From positions 1 to 64,000 of the forward strand of contig CAMLKK010000015.1 of NCBI GenBank assembly GCA_946480715.1: a DNA stretch of 64,000 bases. The letters are read 5' to 3'. Within the stretch, counting starts at the first letter, position 1, and every line of letters begins with the position of its first letter. Positions 9,117 through 17,192 of this stretch are shown one piece after another. Below the pieces are notes generated by a model. That model searched no databases. It was not told the DNA's origin and worked only from the letters and a program-made list of their open reading frames with translations. This stretch comes from an uncultured Bacteriovorax sp. Lineage in GTDB: Bacteria > Bdellovibrionota > Bacteriovoracia > Bacteriovoracales > Bacteriovoracaceae. The translations under genes were made by a program, and so were the position numbers.

Positions 9117-9760
9117 TTTTCCTCCACTGGTTTTAGGGAGAGGCGGAAGAAGCGGTTGTTGTGATTTTTGATGTTGCGGTAATACACCTCTAAGACTGTT
9201 GAGAGTGTTTCGTTGAGCTGGCAGAGTTCGAGTGCGCTGCCAGTTCTTTTGAAATCAATAACAACATTATTATTTTTTAGGCGTGTTTGCATGTATTGCG
9301 AGTAATCCGGGCGCGATTCTCCTGCGAAAAAGATTGAGCGAATGTGAGCGCTTTTGATAGCAAAGCCGTTTTCAAATTTTGTTCCAAGAAGATCTTGGAA
9401 ATCGTTTGAATCGATTCGCCAATGCATGGAATAGGGATACTTTTCTTCTACCCATTCTTTTTTTGACAACTCTATAACGGCCGTGGCCTTTTGATGGATG
9501 CTATCAGCAAGTCTTTCGATCTCTGGAAGATTAGATTGAGCATCACCTTTAGCGAGTACTCGATCTACCGCCTTTGTGTCTTGCTTGATTTTTGCCAATA
9601 AGACTCTGATGTCTCCATGTTCATTCATAGCTTCGCAAATTTTTAAGACTTCTTCTTTCTTTTCATCATCAATATTCCAGAAGAAAGATTGTTCGTGAAC
9701 TGTGATGTAACATCCACTGAGAAGAAAACTCATCGTTATCAAAAAAAGTTTTGTTTTCAA
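9113..9760 (-). CDS. Lipoprotein, unknown
   Basis: 215 residues with signal peptide and lipobox LLSGC (lipidated Cys near residue 17). A mostly helical body includes VLKICEAMNEHGD and RVLLAKIKQDTKAVDR, with a more mixed C-terminal half. It overlaps both neighbours by four bases, indicating a tightly coupled operon with the membrane-anchored protein before it and the small lipoprotein after it. No family recognised; an envelope role is inferred only from targeting and company. Confidence 0.7.
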   Translation of the reverse strand: MKTKLFLITMSFLLSGCYITVHEQSFFWNIDDEKKEEVLKICEAMNEHGDIRVLLAKIKQDTKAVDRVLAKGDAQSNLPEIERLADSIHQKATAVIELSKKEWVEEKYPYSMHWRIDSNDFQDLLGTKFENGFAIKSAHIRSIFFAGESRPDYSQYMQTRLKNNNVVIDFKRTGSALELCQLNETLSTVLEVYYRNIKNHNNRFFRLSLKPVEEK

Positions 9761-10155
9761 TTTGCCTTCCTCTCCATTTCGTCTAATTGTCTTTCAAGAA
9801 GAATTTTGTGAAGAACACTATTCTTTCTGATTGTTTTGATAAAATCTGCCATATCACTTGCCGGTAATACTTGGGCATTCGCTCTAGCAAAGAAATTTCT
9901 CTCTTTTGCTAACTGATTATTTTTCTCAATCTCCAAACGTATTTCATCAGTAGATTTGTCTAAAAGTTCTTTTTCCAATTCTTCTACAGTAGGAACATTT
10001 TCTTTTAAGGCCAGTGCTTGGATTTCATTTTCTTTTTGAATCGAAACTTCAGCACCTTTTTTAACTGTTTTTACAAATTCAGATTCTTTTTTTTGCGAGA
10101 AAAAAACTACCGCTACGGAAAGTGCAATCACCCCCAATATCATTTTACTTTTCAT
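9757..10155 (-). CDS. Small membrane-anchored helical protein
   Basis: 132 residues: an N-terminal hydrophobic segment (residues 5-20, ILGVIALSVAVVFF) without a clear cleavage site, then a charged helical region rich in Glu/Lys (VPTVEELEKELLDKSTDEIRL). Probably anchored in the inner membrane with the rest in the periplasm. It overlaps the upstream gene by 11 bases and the downstream lipoprotein by four. I recognise no family; its role presumably lies in the same envelope assembly as its neighbours. Confidence 0.68.
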   Translation of the reverse strand: MKSKMILGVIALSVAVVFFSQKKESEFVKTVKKGAEVSIQKENEIQALALKENVPTVEELEKELLDKSTDEIRLEIEKNNQLAKERNFFARANAQVLPASDMADFIKTIRKNSVLHKILLERQLDEMERKAN

Positions 10156-11092
10156 TGATTCCTCCTAGTTTAAGAAAAACAGGTTGTCCTTCAACTCGGC
10201 TTGAAAAAAGAATTACTTTTTTATTTTGAACAACACTCATATATTCTGAAAGATCTAATGATTTTGGCTTAAATAAAAGATTCACTAGATTCAGGAGATA
10301 TTTTTCTGTTGAGTTGCTGTCGACCGATTCATCGAGTTGCAATCCAAGACGGTATCCTAACTTAAGAGCTTTTTGGGTAAGTGAATCTGAACCAGCTAGT
10401 GTTTTATCAATAATGGGAGCAAGTTTACCATTGTAAAAATTCTCTAGAGACTTTGAAGTTTCAAGCGGCAATTGAACGATGCTCGGAACTTTAGCTGTCA
10501 CCTGCGCTCTTCCCTGTAATAGATCACAAGCAAGATCTCTTCCTTCAACTTCTAACACCACTTTTCCGATGCGGTCTTTTTTTAGATTAATGCCAACATC
10601 TTCCAACGAAAGCTTACGGGAGAAATGAACAAAAGAGTCTGGTGAAGCTTCAATTGAAAATTCGTAAGCATCCCCTAAATTAATCGATGTGAAACTTTTT
10701 AGTTGATAAAAATATGGGAGAGGTGCTTTTTCTGTTTCACTTACTGCCCCTTCTTTATCAGTGAATCCTTCGATCGACATTGAATTAAAATCAACATCAT
10801 TGATGGCAAATCTTGTTTTAAAAGAGTTTTGCATTGGTAGCGGGAGGGCAATCTTGCGAAAACGTTCAATCTTCTCTGCTAATCTTTCATCAACTGGATC
10901 GTTTTTATATGTTTCATAAATTGTTTTGTAGCTATCACAGCTCTTTATCAATTCATTTTCAACAAGAGTGAGTCCACGTGTGAACTCACTTTCTTGAGGG
11001 GCCATCCAAAATGGGCCTTGCGCCCATTTTGAATTTGCAGAAACCGTTGATAATGGAAGTATTAATGTAGCTGCTATTAATATTGTTTTCAT
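10145..11092 (-). CDS. Secreted protein, unknown
   Basis: 315 residues with a classical signal peptide (cleavage near VSANSKW). The body mixes helices and probable beta segments; two Cys (SCDSYK and LACDLLQ) could form a disulfide. No catalytic motif seen. It follows the 536-residue secreted protein by 22 bases and overlaps the next gene by 11, so it belongs to the transcript likely driven by the -24/-12 promoter at 12787-12802. Confidence 0.72.
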   Translation of the reverse strand: MKTILIAATLILPLSTVSANSKWAQGPFWMAPQESEFTRGLTLVENELIKSCDSYKTIYETYKNDPVDERLAEKIERFRKIALPLPMQNSFKTRFAINDVDFNSMSIEGFTDKEGAVSETEKAPLPYFYQLKSFTSINLGDAYEFSIEASPDSFVHFSRKLSLEDVGINLKKDRIGKVVLEVEGRDLACDLLQGRAQVTAKVPSIVQLPLETSKSLENFYNGKLAPIIDKTLAGSDSLTQKALKLGYRLGLQLDESVDSNSTEKYLLNLVNLLFKPKSLDLSEYMSVVQNKKVILFSSRVEGQPVFLKLGGINEK

Positions 11093-11114
11093 CGTATTAC
11101 CCTTTATATTGAAA

Positions 11115-12725
11115 TTAGTTGTATGTAGTGATCCAAGGTTTATAAATAACTTTTTTGCTCGAGAATCTTTCTTTCAACTGAGCATCCTGGATGTTTGTAT
11201 AATTTGTCGTAGCTGTACTACTTCCAAAAACGGCCTGTAGAACATCAAGAGCAATCGCTGCCCCTACACAATAGGCGTTTCCTGGACATGTTTTCTTCAG
11301 CGAATCAGAAAGAACAACCGCCCCCGTTTTATCTGGTTGAGGGAGAACGAGTTGACCAGCATTTGCGACAGCAGGTAAACCGATTGCAGCGAGCCTTCCG
11401 AAAATATTGTTTCTCATATCTCTTTCTACATCGGCCTTTTGTTCATCTGTCATCGAATTTGCCTGGTCTTGTTCTTCCCATGTCACTTTGAATTCATCTC
11501 TGAAGAAATTTCTCTCTTCAATGCTTGTCGTTTTCTTCGAGCTGAAAAATCCACCTTTCGTTTTGCTCTTCACGATCTTTTGATACATTTTGTACATGTT
11601 GTATTCAGCTGTTGCTTCAAGTAAAAAAGCTGTTGGATACTCGTAAGAAACAGTCATTCCGTAATTCATGCCTTCAACATTTGTCGGAACTGTAATGTCA
11701 AAATCTTGTGGATGAAGCATTGGACATGCCCCTAAAAGTGAAAGACGGACGTTACCACTCATTGTATCTGGGTACGCCGGTAGTTTAAGAGCTCCAGCAT
11801 CGTATTTTCCTGCGATATCGTAACCAAGAATTGCTCCACCTGTAGGAATGTTGCTTAGGTCAGCGATGTTTGTTGTGATCACGGCATTCTGAGTACTGAT
11901 TTTTTTGAAATCGAATTGCGGATTGGCCGCGCGAAGATCATCAATATTTTGGTCCCAGTTGCTTTCAAATAAGATTCCAGCACGAGCTCCTTCCATTTGT
12001 GCAAAACTTCCATACATCGCATGGAAATCCCCACGGATCTTCATCAAGCGGCTGCTCAGCTTAGACCATGAATCTTCTTGGTCAATAAGTTCTTGTTGGT
12101 AAGCAGCTACTTTAGCTTTTTTCTTTTCATAGTCTTTAATTTCTTTAGCGCGTTCAGATGCTTTTGCTCGACGGGACTTGCTCACTTCATTTCTTTCTTT
12201 TTGAAGTGTGTATATTTCGCGATTGATCTCTTCACAGGCAGAAGAACAACTTTCTGCTTTGGCGGTGAAATCTGAGATCCTCTCTTCAATAGCAGTCAAG
12301 CGAAGATCGAGCGCCATAATTTCATCAAGCTTTGCGAGTGTCACATAGTCAGCGAGATCTTCATTGGCCTCAGCAATTTTTTTTCGAATTTCATCATTTG
12401 CTTTTTTGGCATTCAATTCTTCTTCAGTTAAAGCGTCCATTTTAGAAATGATGTTAGCACTGCTTTTTTGCAGACTGGCCATTTCTTTACAGAACCCAAC
12501 GTTCGCATTGATCGTGTGAAGCCCTTTTACTATTGATCGCGCAGAGTTCGGTGGCATGACATAGATAACACGCATATCGGTATCATCTGCAACGAGATTC
12601 GAGTTTGTCGTGTTAAAAATTGTACTTAAATAGGTTGTGTTCTTTGGATAAATTGTGGGTAGCGCTTGTGCTTGAGACATAAGCATACTACTGGTTAACA
12701 GACAGAGAGCGATTTTCTTTTTCAT
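11115..12725 (-). CDS. Secreted coiled-coil protein under a sigma-54-type promoter
   Basis: 536 residues. Signal peptide ends near AQALPTI. Residues ~85-220 are a long Lys/Glu/Ala coiled coil interrupted by a Cys cluster (SCSSACEE). The C-terminal half has mixed structure with a Lys/Ser/Thr patch (KSKTKGGFFSSKKTTS), then a short hydrophobic segment (IGLPAVANAG) and two Cys (TCPGNAYC). Shine-Dalgarno GAAGGGGA precedes the ATG. Its own -24/-12 promoter lies ~60 bases upstream, and this gene heads the transcript running down to 8874. The function is unknown; the coiled coil and export suggest a structural or surface role. Confidence 0.75.
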   Translation of the reverse strand: MKKKIALCLLTSSMLMSQAQALPTIYPKNTTYLSTIFNTTNSNLVADDTDMRVIYVMPPNSARSIVKGLHTINANVGFCKEMASLQKSSANIISKMDALTEEELNAKKANDEIRKKIAEANEDLADYVTLAKLDEIMALDLRLTAIEERISDFTAKAESCSSACEEINREIYTLQKERNEVSKSRRAKASERAKEIKDYEKKKAKVAAYQQELIDQEDSWSKLSSRLMKIRGDFHAMYGSFAQMEGARAGILFESNWDQNIDDLRAANPQFDFKKISTQNAVITTNIADLSNIPTGGAILGYDIAGKYDAGALKLPAYPDTMSGNVRLSLLGACPMLHPQDFDITVPTNVEGMNYGMTVSYEYPTAFLLEATAEYNMYKMYQKIVKSKTKGGFFSSKKTTSIEERNFFRDEFKVTWEEQDQANSMTDEQKADVERDMRNNIFGRLAAIGLPAVANAGQLVLPQPDKTGAVVLSDSLKKTCPGNAYCVGAAIALDVLQAVFGSSTATTNYTNIQDAQLKERFSSKKVIYKPWITTYN

Positions 12726-12732
12726 TATGATT

Positions 12733-12780
12733 CCCCTTCAATCAATTTGTTTAAACTGGTCAAACCAATTTTTGAAGGGG
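12733..12780 (-). promoter_or_regulatory. Inverted repeat covering the ribosome binding site of the 12725 gene
   Basis: TTGAAGGGG, which contains the Shine-Dalgarno of the gene starting at 12725 (12733-12741 on this strand), is perfectly complementary to CCCCTTCAA at 12772-12780. On a transcript reading through from the upstream gene the pair would hide the ribosome binding site. A transcript started at the -24/-12 promoter (start expected near 12775) would lose most of the upstream arm and leave the site open. Confidence 0.45.
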
Positions 12781-12786
12781 GATAGA

Positions 12787-12802
12787 GCAATGGTAATGCC
12801 AA
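12787..12802 (-). promoter_or_regulatory. Sigma-54 (-24/-12) promoter
   Basis: Minus strand reads TTGGCATTACCATTGC followed by T. It matches the RpoN pattern TGGCA-N6-TTGCT with the invariant GG and GC in correct phase. It lies 62 bases before the 536-residue secreted protein gene. The promoter is flanked by an inverted repeat (GGATAGAG / CTCTATCC, 12780-12787 and 12803-12810). An NtrC-family activator gene stands ~5 kb away in the same cluster. Confidence 0.7.
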
Positions 12803-12842
12803 CTCTATCCCTATGTAATCACTCAGAAAAAGACCAAACAGC

Positions 12843-12859
12843 GTATCTTTTAAAGATAC
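12843..12859. promoter_or_regulatory. 17-base perfect palindrome, possible activator site
   Basis: GTATCTTTTAAAGATAC is a perfect dyad (8 + 1 + 8) in the gap between two genes. It lies ~40 bases upstream of the -24/-12 promoter at 12787-12802, so it could be an enhancer-type binding site. It also falls shortly after the stop of the 912-residue lipoprotein gene and might act as a weak terminator, though no continuous T run follows. Confidence 0.35.
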
Positions 12860-12881
12860 ATTATGCATCTAATTCAATACA

Positions 12882-15620
12882 CTACTGTTGAATCAACATG
12901 ACCCCAATTTTATGTTTTAATTCCTCTGAAAAATTGTTAGGTGAAACTTTTTTAAGAGCATTGATTACTCTTTTTTGAAGTTCTAACAGCCTATACATGT
13001 TAGCTGAATAATGAATACGATCATTTTCTAGCTCTGATAGTGATGGGAGTGAAAATAATTGTTGTTTCCCATTAATGAGTAATTTTATCGCCACATTGCC
13101 GGCTTCATCTATATGAAGAGACTTTTGAAGAATGCGATTTTCAAAGAACTGTTCCAAGCTTGTTATATCTTTATTTCTTAAAAAATGATCATAACTTCGT
13201 ATCGTAAGCGACATAGGATTTTCAGATATATTTTCTTTTATTAAAAAAAGAAGAAGGTTTTTCATAAGCAAGCGATTAGAAACTACTGCATAGGCCATTT
13301 CATCCTGAACCGTAACATTCTCAAGAAATATCGAATGCTGTAGAATCTTTAATTGATCAAAAATCAATTCACCTGAGAGAAGCGCCTCTTGAGCAATGGC
13401 CGTTTGAATAAGAGTAAGGTTGTTCCTTAATAGATAGTATGCGCTGGAGTTTTTGTTAGTATCTGAATTTCTTGCGCCGATGTTTAAAACGTTTTCGATT
13501 TCACTTGTCCACTCATTTGTTTTTAGGTCGATAAACGGATAAAAGACAAGCAACTGGGCGGTGCTTCGCTCTAGAGCGCGTACTGAAATGAAATCCTCCA
13601 TAACCTCATTATTTCTCTCTGACTCTTCATTCTTCATATAAATGTATTTTTGAAACAATGATGAAAATTTATTAACTGGGAGATGATAAAAAATGTTTCC
13701 TTTTTTTGAATCTTTAAGTTTTTTATACAGTGGAATGTATTTTTCCCGCTGAAATTTTAACAAATTTTCGTTTTCACTCGAAGCATAGATGGCCCTGATA
13801 GGATTTTCTTTAACATTGATTAGACCAAATGCTTGATTTAAACCCGAGACACAGTTTTCAAAACCACGACCTGCAGTGGAGTTAAACATACTTTGAATAT
13901 CTGGAAATGTCCTGAAGCTGCTTTTGAATTTCTGAATATCCATATCCAAAGATCTCATATCTTCATACTGGCCTGATTTATAATTGTTAAGGCTTGGAAC
14001 TGAATTTAGCTGGTAGTTTAAAAGGATTTCACATGAACGAATCTGATTATTAAGCGCAACTTTATTAATTTCTAGATTGGTCAAACTCGTGTCTCTAATG
14101 TCTGAAAGTAAATCCATCGTTTCTCTATGTTGAGCATCAACAACTATGGCAAGCTCTTTAATCATCGTCATTGTTTCAATTTGAATTTGAATTGTTTGTT
14201 TTTGAAGAAGTAAAACATCGTCGAGCTTTTGGTCGATAATACCAAGTTTAGAGAGAACTTCATTTTTAAAAGCGGCATCAGGATCAGGATTAAGACCCAA
14301 AAGTTTCATCGCTGGTCCCGATGAAAGGGCACTCATTGCCCCCATTACTCCGCCTTTTTTTAAACCATCAAGAATCATATTTGCAGTTGAAAAGATCGCG
14401 CTCGCCTTTTTAGTGGTTTCTATCGCTTTTTTTACCCCTCTTGGAAGTTCAAGGTTAAGAATCTTTGCTATTTTTTCTGTGCTATCAAGAATGATACTGA
14501 AATTGTTATTGAGTTTTTCTGCTTTATTAACAACGGTTAAGAAATTATCGTTGAGCGAGATTTGTTTGCTTAAAATACTGGGATTCGATTCATCTTCTTT
14601 ACTTGGTTTTCCGATAAAAACTGATTCATAAAGAAATTTATTAATTTTTTTTCCATTAATAGCGGGATCATATTTGGAACTCATTTCAAATAATGTTTTG
14701 GAGTCTTGGGCCAATCCTTTCATCGCCGCGCCTAAATCGTGATAATCTTTTTTCATTTCTTTTTGGTAATCGTTTATTCCGCTTAAAAGTGCCCTGACCT
14801 CTTCAACCTTCAGTGCCACATCTTTAATGTCCTGATAGACTTTCAATATTTCCTTAAATGTTTTTTTGTCTTTTAACTTGTCATGAATTTTTGAAGCGAC
14901 AACTCCAACCAACAGAGTTGTTAACTGCTCATCGTAATTAAGATTCGAACTTTTGAATAATGAATCGTACCTTTTGACAGTAGGAAGAGACTCATTTACT
15001 AAGGCCAATAACTTCGAAGGATTATTCTGGGCGGTGTTTTCAAACTTGGCCCTCAATCCAGGTGAATGGTTGTTGATATCATTCAATATGTAATCAGCAA
15101 TTGAAGATGCGTTTTCAGATATTCTTTGATCATAAATAGCAAATATGTTGTTGAGTAATTCTTTTTTTAAAGTGGCCGCAGAATTCATCACAAATTGCTG
15201 TTCAAATGTGAGCCCCGAAAAATTCTCATCCAAATTAATTAGTGTCTTATTTAAAAACTCCGTATCGTTCATAAACTTTGAACCATAAAACAAGAAATCG
15301 TTTTTAAATACAGTTGAATGACTATTGATCTCTTCAATGACTTTCGAGATTTCCTCAAGAGAGAGCGGTTTCACATTTTGATCGATATATTTTTTATTTT
15401 CATTATAAACACTCATGGCTAAATATTCAGGAAATGCAAGATTACCCCGAGTTGAAGAAAATAACTGCTGCCATAACTTGAAGGCCTGTGACTTCTCCTC
15501 TATTTGGAGACTAGTCGTCGACTCAACAGTATTACTCACTACCGGTTTCGATTCTTTTGAACATGAACCAAGAAGTAAAGATGCAATCGTAAGAAGAAGG
15601 ATTCCAGAATTATTTTTCAT
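12882..15620 (-). CDS. Large helical lipoprotein, unknown
   Basis: 912 residues. Lipobox LLGSC with lipidated Cys near residue 20. The rest is almost entirely alpha-helical, with a conspicuous coiled coil near 480-560 (KLDDVLLLQKQTIQIQIETM) and a Gly/Ala-rich hydrophobic stretch just before (LKKGGVMGAMSALSSGPAMK), an arrangement seen in pore-forming or membrane-interacting helical proteins; that comparison is only structural. No recognised domain. Its ATG abuts the TAA of the preceding collagen-like lipoprotein gene, so the two are coupled. Ser follows the lipidated Cys, which under usual sorting rules suggests the outer membrane. Confidence 0.72.
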   Translation of the reverse strand: MKNNSGILLLTIASLLLGSCSKESKPVVSNTVESTTSLQIEEKSQAFKLWQQLFSSTRGNLAFPEYLAMSVYNENKKYIDQNVKPLSLEEISKVIEEINSHSTVFKNDFLFYGSKFMNDTEFLNKTLINLDENFSGLTFEQQFVMNSAATLKKELLNNIFAIYDQRISENASSIADYILNDINNHSPGLRAKFENTAQNNPSKLLALVNESLPTVKRYDSLFKSSNLNYDEQLTTLLVGVVASKIHDKLKDKKTFKEILKVYQDIKDVALKVEEVRALLSGINDYQKEMKKDYHDLGAAMKGLAQDSKTLFEMSSKYDPAINGKKINKFLYESVFIGKPSKEDESNPSILSKQISLNDNFLTVVNKAEKLNNNFSIILDSTEKIAKILNLELPRGVKKAIETTKKASAIFSTANMILDGLKKGGVMGAMSALSSGPAMKLLGLNPDPDAAFKNEVLSKLGIIDQKLDDVLLLQKQTIQIQIETMTMIKELAIVVDAQHRETMDLLSDIRDTSLTNLEINKVALNNQIRSCEILLNYQLNSVPSLNNYKSGQYEDMRSLDMDIQKFKSSFRTFPDIQSMFNSTAGRGFENCVSGLNQAFGLINVKENPIRAIYASSENENLLKFQREKYIPLYKKLKDSKKGNIFYHLPVNKFSSLFQKYIYMKNEESERNNEVMEDFISVRALERSTAQLLVFYPFIDLKTNEWTSEIENVLNIGARNSDTNKNSSAYYLLRNNLTLIQTAIAQEALLSGELIFDQLKILQHSIFLENVTVQDEMAYAVVSNRLLMKNLLLFLIKENISENPMSLTIRSYDHFLRNKDITSLEQFFENRILQKSLHIDEAGNVAIKLLINGKQQLFSLPSLSELENDRIHYSANMYRLLELQKRVINALKKVSPNNFSEELKHKIGVMLIQQ

Positions 15621-16907
15621 TTAATATTCCATTTTTAAGTTGTTTTTAAGATCAATGTAACTAGCTCTATCAATTTGACCGTGTGGTCCCATAATTCCAG
15701 AGTCGCCATTTTCGCCTTTGGAACCGTCTTTTCCGGCCGAGGGAATTTGATTTCCACATTGGGAAATAAAAGCTGGATTATAGCTTCCTGGTCTGCCTCC
15801 AGCGGTTCCCAGACCGCCTTCTCCTGGTTGGCCCGGTAAACTTCCTGAGCCTTTTACAAGTTTAATGTCGAGATCAAAATGTGATCCATCTCCAACATTG
15901 ACGTTGGCAACTCCAGAGTTACCGCCTGAGCGGCCATTGAATGCTTTTCTTCCTTTGAATCCATCTATTCCGTTTTTACCGCTCGAAGGGCATGTTGTGG
16001 CCTCTCTGGCCGACTGGCAGAACTTTTCATCATCTCTTTCCTGACAATATTCAACCCATTCAACAATCATGTCCTGGCCTTTAAAAAGTGCTGGATCCGC
16101 AATTGGACGTTCTTCGATTTTTGCGGGTACATTTGTAACGAGACCGCCATCCTGACCACGCATCTCAATAAATAAATCACCATAAGCAACTGATGCATTG
16201 ATGTTAAGGACACCACCCGAATGACCATCCATATTATTACTGGCCGTTTTTGTTTCGATGAATGTTGTAATTTTTGCTTTCACTGAAATAAGCTGATCGA
16301 TTTGAATATCAAAATTTGTTCCAAGAGTTTCGAGAACAACTCCTTCTGCTAATACAAGCGTACCAAAAGAATTTTTTCCACTTACCAGAATTTTGTTAAG
16401 ATCACCGTTTTTGGAAATCAATATATCTTTTTTCATCGTAAACTCTGCCCTTCCCACAACTTCATTAACACTTTTTAATTCACATTTAATGGTCTCAACA
16501 TGAGCAGTAATATCTTTGAGATCAACAAGAAGACTTAATGTCTTACTTCCAGAAGGGAACGATTTTTGGAATATTTTTTTGTCATGGGGAGAAGATTGAG
16601 TTTCACACGAAAGAGTCGTTTCCTCTAATTCAGTTTTTAATTCTGCTTTGATGACGTATTTATTCAGATTGCTGCTAAATTGCTCAATATTAGAAAAGTC
16701 CAATTCGAAATCAATAAGACGTTGCTTCGAGAATGTTGCATAAGAACCATCCTGAAATTCCGTCATTTCTGATTCATTTATTTCTGGTTCTTCTTTAGTT
16801 GAAATCTGTGTGAGGTTTTCGCTCGTGCCAGCAATCTGCTGCTTTTTTCCGCCACAAGATGTGAGTGACAATAAAAGAATAAGAGATGTGAGATAAAAAT
16901 ATTTCAT
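15621..16907 (-). CDS. Lipoprotein with collagen-like Gly-rich tail
   Basis: 428 residues. Lipobox LTSCG; the N-terminal half looks beta-rich. From about residue 300 the protein is Gly-rich with runs of Gly-X-Y character (GKNGIDGFKGRKAFNG; GQPGEGGLGTAGGRPG; GKDGSKGENGDSGIMGPHG), similar to bacterial collagen-like surface proteins, with single Cys residues nearby. The Gly-X-Y runs are short and broken, so a true triple helix is uncertain. It is followed directly by the 912-residue lipoprotein gene. Surface exposure is inferred. Confidence 0.72.
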   Translation of the reverse strand: MKYFYLTSLILLLSLTSCGGKKQQIAGTSENLTQISTKEEPEINESEMTEFQDGSYATFSKQRLIDFELDFSNIEQFSSNLNKYVIKAELKTELEETTLSCETQSSPHDKKIFQKSFPSGSKTLSLLVDLKDITAHVETIKCELKSVNEVVGRAEFTMKKDILISKNGDLNKILVSGKNSFGTLVLAEGVVLETLGTNFDIQIDQLISVKAKITTFIETKTASNNMDGHSGGVLNINASVAYGDLFIEMRGQDGGLVTNVPAKIEERPIADPALFKGQDMIVEWVEYCQERDDEKFCQSAREATTCPSSGKNGIDGFKGRKAFNGRSGGNSGVANVNVGDGSHFDLDIKLVKGSGSLPGQPGEGGLGTAGGRPGSYNPAFISQCGNQIPSAGKDGSKGENGDSGIMGPHGQIDRASYIDLKNNLKMEY

Positions 16908-17003
16908 AAATGCTCCTCTGTTGCGAGAAACATACAGTAAAGTCTCTAAATGATGGGGAAGTTACACTTTATTGGAACCAAATATTTCAAAAATGAAACA
17001 GGA

Positions 17004-17192
17004 TTAAAGGCGTTTTAGGAGTTCCTCGGAAGCTTTTTTCATTTTTTGAAAGACTTCGTCGGCCGCTTCAAGAATTTCTTTGGATTCAGGTGATTGAATA
17101 TTGTCATCATCAATTGATTCGATCAGTTCTTTGAGCATGACGAACTTTCCAATCGTATCGTGTTTATATTTTTGCAGGTCACTGAATTTCAT
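17004..17192 (-). CDS. 62-residue two-helix protein with HisKA_3-like H-box
   Basis: The start overlaps the end of the sigma-54 activator gene by 14 bases, implying coupled translation. The protein looks like a simple helical hairpin: helix 1 (residues ~4-27) contains KHDTIGKF, and helix 2 spans ~34-62. The His-Asp-x-x-Gly-Lys/Gln pattern with a following helix is what the phospho-accepting H-box of HisKA_3-type histidine kinases (HDTLGQ) looks like, and the kinase dimerisation domain is itself a helical hairpin. No ATPase domain is present here. It may be a stand-alone phosphotransfer or partner protein for the adjacent receiver; the motif is short, so this is a hypothesis. Confidence 0.55.
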   Translation of the reverse strand: MKFSDLQKYKHDTIGKFVMLKELIESIDDDNIQSPESKEILEAADEVFQKMKKASEELLKRL

